From: an uncultured Muribaculaceae bacterium
GTDB lineage: Bacteria > Bacteroidota > Bacteroidia > Bacteroidales > Muribaculaceae
Assembly (NCBI GenBank): GCA_947179295.1
Contig: CAMXAZ010000001.1
Location: forward strand, 1-64,000
Reading direction: 5' to 3'
DNA: 64,000 nucleotides
The notes beneath the pieces were generated by a model. It worked only from the letters and a program-made list of their open reading frames with translations, did not search any database and was not told the DNA's origin. A program made the translations under genes and the position numbers. Of this stretch, positions 61,303-64,000 are shown piece by piece. Within the stretch, counting starts at the first letter, position 1, and the number at the start of each line of letters is the position of its first letter.

Positions 61303-62044
61303 GAAAAAATATTTCAACGTAAGGATCGAGTTTGACCGCGATGCCCTTGACCGGAAGATCTTCAAGGCCATAGAGACAGGCGAGACCGGCTACAGTTGCT
61401 CGGTCGAGGCCAATAATCTGACCGTGGCCAACCGCAATCCGGAATTCCTTGAAGTGCTCAACGGCGCGCTCGTCAACAACTGTGACGGAAGTGTGCTGGC
61501 CAAGATCCTTGCTTGGATTCACAAGGAGCCGATCGACAGCTATATCGGGGCCGACATATTTATCAAATATATAAAGATGAGGCGTTTCCGCCAGTTCTTC
61601 CTCGGCAATACCCGCGAGGTGCTTGACGGACTCAGGAAGAACCTCTCGGAGATAGATCCGGCCATTGCAGGAATGCGCTTCGAGACACTGCCGTTTCGCA
61701 GCGTCGATGATTTTGACTATGAAGGGATCGCCGCCATGATCAATGCCGACAATCCTGACATCATATGGGTGAGCCTCGGAGCTCCCAAACAGGAAATGTT
61801 CATGGCCCGGCTGAAGCCATATCTCAAAAGAGGTGTGATGTTCGGCTATGGTGCCATTTTCAACTTCAATGCCGGGGTGGGAGAAGTGCGCCGCGCTCCG
61901 AAACTGATGCTCCGTATGAGGCTGGAGTGGCTCTACAGGGCTTTCGAGCAGCCTAAAAAGAACATTCCGAGATACTGGGGATTCATCCGCATCCTCCCCA
62001 GACTCATAATGGAAGAACGCCGTAAGGTCAGAAGCCTGAAATAG
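61292..62044 (+). CDS. WecG/TagA/CpsF-family glycosyltransferase (GT26)
   Basis: The product is 250 residues from MTSEKKYFNVRIEFDRDALD. The family core is CSVEANNLTVANRNPEFLEVLNGALVNNCDGSVLAKIL and DIIWVSLGAPKQEMFMARLKPYLKRGVMFGYGAIFNFNAG, with RLEWLYRAFEQPKKNIPRYWGF at the end. Enzymes of this family add the second sugar onto an undecaprenyl-linked sugar, starting chains of surface polysaccharides. The start overlaps the end of the cupin gene by 11 bases. No initial sugar-phosphate transferase gene lies nearby, so the lipid carrier step must be encoded elsewhere. Confidence 0.9.
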   Translation: MTSEKKYFNVRIEFDRDALDRKIFKAIETGETGYSCSVEANNLTVANRNPEFLEVLNGALVNNCDGSVLAKILAWIHKEPIDSYIGADIFIKYIKMRRFRQFFLGNTREVLDGLRKNLSEIDPAIAGMRFETLPFRSVDDFDYEGIAAMINADNPDIIWVSLGAPKQEMFMARLKPYLKRGVMFGYGAIFNFNAGVGEVRRAPKLMLRMRLEWLYRAFEQPKKNIPRYWGFIRILPRLIMEERRKVRSLK

Positions 62045-62133
62045 CTTCCTGATCTGATTTGTCATCACATGAATACGGAGGGTGTTTTTAAACAACCTTT
62101 TACTATAACCTTAAATTTAAGAATTACTTATTT

Positions 62134-64000
62134 ATGAGATTATTGCCTTTTGTGGCGGCTCTGGCTCTTGCTTTCAGTGCCGAAGCCGTTGAAAAGAAAC
62201 TTTATGACTTCGTGGTTCCGCGCGACGGTTCTTTCCGCGAGGCTATTGAAGCCGCCAATAACCGCGCTGACACCACAGCGCGTTTCCGCATATTCCTGAT
62301 GGACGGTGACTATGTGATCCCGACAGCAGGAAAGACCACCGGTGGCGACGGCAAGGAATATGGCGACCCGCGTTCATGGCTGAAAACCCCTAATGTCTCC
62401 ATTATCGGCGAGAGCCGTGAAGGGACAGTGCTTGTCAACACCACTCCTCCTGCCACGTGGGACAACGGTTTCGGCCCTTCTTGCCCGCTTGAGGGAATCG
62501 GCAAGGGCGATGTGCTGATCATCGAATATCCCGCCCATGACACCTATCTTCAGGATCTGACCATGAAAAGCGGCATGGCCGACCACACAGGCCGCAACAT
62601 CGTGCTCCATGACCGCTCAGACAAGACCATAGCCCGTAATATCTGCATCTGGGGCTATCAGGACACCTACGTCTCCAACAACAGAGACGGCCGTTTCTAC
62701 TTTGACGGCGGTGTGATCCGCGGCCGCACTGACTACATCTGCGGCAAGGGCGATGTCTATTATGACGGGGTGACATTCCAGCAGTGCGGTCAGGGAGGAT
62801 ATCTGGCCGTGCCGTCTGTGCCGCGCAAATATGGCTATGTGATGGACAGATGCTATATAAAGAGCGAGACTCCTGATGTTACATATTATCTCGGACGCCC
62901 CTGGGGCAAAGGCACTCCGACCGCTATCTGGATCAACACCACGGTCGATGTCTCGCCCATCACCAAAGACAAGCGCGGCTATAACGGCTGGGCAGACATG
63001 AGCGGCGGCTGGCCGGCTCGTTTTGCCGAATACAATACCTGCCTCACCTCCGGCAAGGCTCTCGATCTTTCCGGACGCCGCTCTCTCTATGTGGACCGCG
63101 AGGGCAACGAGCACACAAACAGTCCGGTGCTGACAGAGACCGAAGCGCGCTCATATACCAAAGCCGCTGTGCTCGACGGCTGGAATCCGGATGCCGCGGT
63201 TGCCGCAGCGCCGCTGCCAAAGGATGTGCACGTTAAAAAGAATCAGCTCAGATGGACCGGAAGTGACGAAGCTCTGCTCTATGCCGTGTGTCGTCACGGC
63301 AAAGTAGTGGCCTTTACAACCGATACGGTCTACAATATCGGTTCTAACTCTTCGGCTGACTGCTGGTCAGTGAGGGCCGCGAACTTCATGGGCGGTCTCG
63401 GAGAGGCTGTAGCCGCCACTGACGGTGGCGCAAAGGAGACAGGCAAGGGTTCGCGCTATGCCAAACGCATCTTGCGCACCACAGATCAGGATTTTCTCCG
63501 TTCAGACGAGGCCCGGCGCATCGGTGATCAGGTGCTGCTCTGGCAACGTGTGACCGGCGGATGGCCCAAGAACATCGACATGGTCACTCCGATGACTCAG
63601 GAGGAAAAAGCCGCCGTGCTTGCCGACAAGGAGCGCCGCGACGATTCGACCACCGACAATGACGCGACCACAACCCAGATGATCTATCTTGCCCGTCTCT
63701 ATCAGGCCACGGGCGATGTGAGATACCGCGACGGCTTCCGCGCCGGAGTGGATTATCTTCTTTCCGGACAGTATAAAAACGGCGGTTGGCCTCAGTTCTG
63801 GCCCGTGCAGCGTGACTATCAGCCTCATATCACCTACAATGATGATGCGATGGTCAACACTATGGTGCTGCTGCGCGACATCCGCCTCGGCAGTGAGCCC
63901 TTCGGCGGCGATCTCTGCGACCGGGCGAGAAAAAACAAGATGAAGAAGGCCTTTGACAAGGGTGTGGAGTGTATTCTCGCAACCCAGATAGTCACTGACG
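62134..64000 (+). CDS. Pectin methylesterase (CE8) fused to PL10 pectate lyase, partial
   Basis: The frame starts at ATG 62134 and is still open at the right edge (622 codons seen). After a signal peptide (1-19, ending FSAEA) the CE8 pectinesterase beta-helix (25-330) has GDYVIPTAGKTT, TYLQDLTMKSG, CIWGYQDTYVSNNRDGRFYFDGGVIRGRTDYICGKGDVYYDG and YLGRPWGKGTPT, with catalytic Asp residues in QDTY and TDYI. A linker (about 360-420) leads to a PL10-type lyase region (from about 440) with VTGGWPKNIDM, DNDATTTQMIYLARLYQATGDVRYRDGF and KNGGWPQFWPV. The two activities, removing methyl groups and cutting the freed polygalacturonate, act in series. Confidence 0.88.
   Translation, partial: MRLLPFVAALALAFSAEAVEKKLYDFVVPRDGSFREAIEAANNRADTTARFRIFLMDGDYVIPTAGKTTGGDGKEYGDPRSWLKTPNVSIIGESREGTVLVNTTPPATWDNGFGPSCPLEGIGKGDVLIIEYPAHDTYLQDLTMKSGMADHTGRNIVLHDRSDKTIARNICIWGYQDTYVSNNRDGRFYFDGGVIRGRTDYICGKGDVYYDGVTFQQCGQGGYLAVPSVPRKYGYVMDRCYIKSETPDVTYYLGRPWGKGTPTAIWINTTVDVSPITKDKRGYNGWADMSGGWPARFAEYNTCLTSGKALDLSGRRSLYVDREGNEHTNSPVLTETEARSYTKAAVLDGWNPDAAVAAAPLPKDVHVKKNQLRWTGSDEALLYAVCRHGKVVAFTTDTVYNIGSNSSADCWSVRAANFMGGLGEAVAATDGGAKETGKGSRYAKRILRTTDQDFLRSDEARRIGDQVLLWQRVTGGWPKNIDMVTPMTQEEKAAVLADKERRDDSTTDNDATTTQMIYLARLYQATGDVRYRDGFRAGVDYLLSGQYKNGGWPQFWPVQRDYQPHITYNDDAMVNTMVLLRDIRLGSEPFGGDLCDRARKNKMKKAFDKGVECILATQIVTD

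Noticed and set aside
61271..62095. Minus-strand ORF of 274 codons
   Set aside because: It is antisense to the GT26 gene; no family features are seen.

Overview
The window comes from a member of the Bacteroidales, most likely a gut Muribaculaceae-type genome. The evidence is two SusC/SusD pairs, GldH, RicT, CoaX and LptC in typical Bacteroidetes neighbourhoods, lipoproteins with LxxC-type lipoboxes, secreted enzymes with C-terminal tails resembling type IX secretion sorting domains, and promoters of the Bacteroides type (TTG, 19-20 bases, TAnnTTTG) with almost no Shine-Dalgarno sequences. The family assignment is inference; the phylum and order are well supported.

Layout. 1-229 is the end of an outer-membrane beta-barrel protein, followed by a gene-free stretch of palindromes. 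560-5000 is a minus-strand housekeeping block: gldH, ricT, rny, a possible 6S RNA, zapA and a coiled-coil partner. 5032-15720 is a minus-strand pectin utilisation operon: SusC, SusD, a secreted protein and a multidomain family PL1 pectate lyase, with twin palindromes at its promoter. 15757-25000 holds a TPR protein, rsmE, a nucleoside transporter, a bifunctional-nuclease protein, mnmA, a DoxX protein, a thioredoxin-like protein and a divergent dxs-like gene. xseA and a small Ala/Lys-rich helical protein lie on the plus strand (25043-26842). 27042-39727 returns to the minus strand with a CNNM/CBS protein, lptC, an outer-membrane protein, coaX, an FtsB/DivIC-like protein, menA, a HIT protein, greA, xerD, a YfhO-type membrane protein and an MBL hydrolase. 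39833-53288 is a second accessory region: a GH95 glycosidase, a lipoprotein, a prolyl oligopeptidase, a protein ending in a DsbD-like domain, and a second SusD and SusC.

53458-58735 is the most unusual part. It has a self-contained transcription unit with two tiny ORFs (40 and 34 residues), apbE, a DJ-1 protein, an AbiEi/AbiEii-type toxin-antitoxin pair flanked on both sides by matching long inverted repeats, a 61-residue ORF behind the second repeat, a 24-residue membrane-peptide ORF, and a possible small structured RNA. From 58880 to 62044 a four-gene plus-strand operon (glycosyltransferase, epimerase, cupin, WecG/TagA-type transferase) looks like a cell-surface glycan module. From 62134 a pectin methylesterase-PL10 pectate lyase fusion runs off the right edge.

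Functionally, the PL1 operon and the CE8-PL10 enzyme suggest growth on plant pectin, and the GH95 enzyme suggests removal of terminal sugars. The SusCD/peptidase/DsbD-like group may handle a peptide or glycoprotein substrate. No rRNA, tRNA, insertion sequence or CRISPR array was found.
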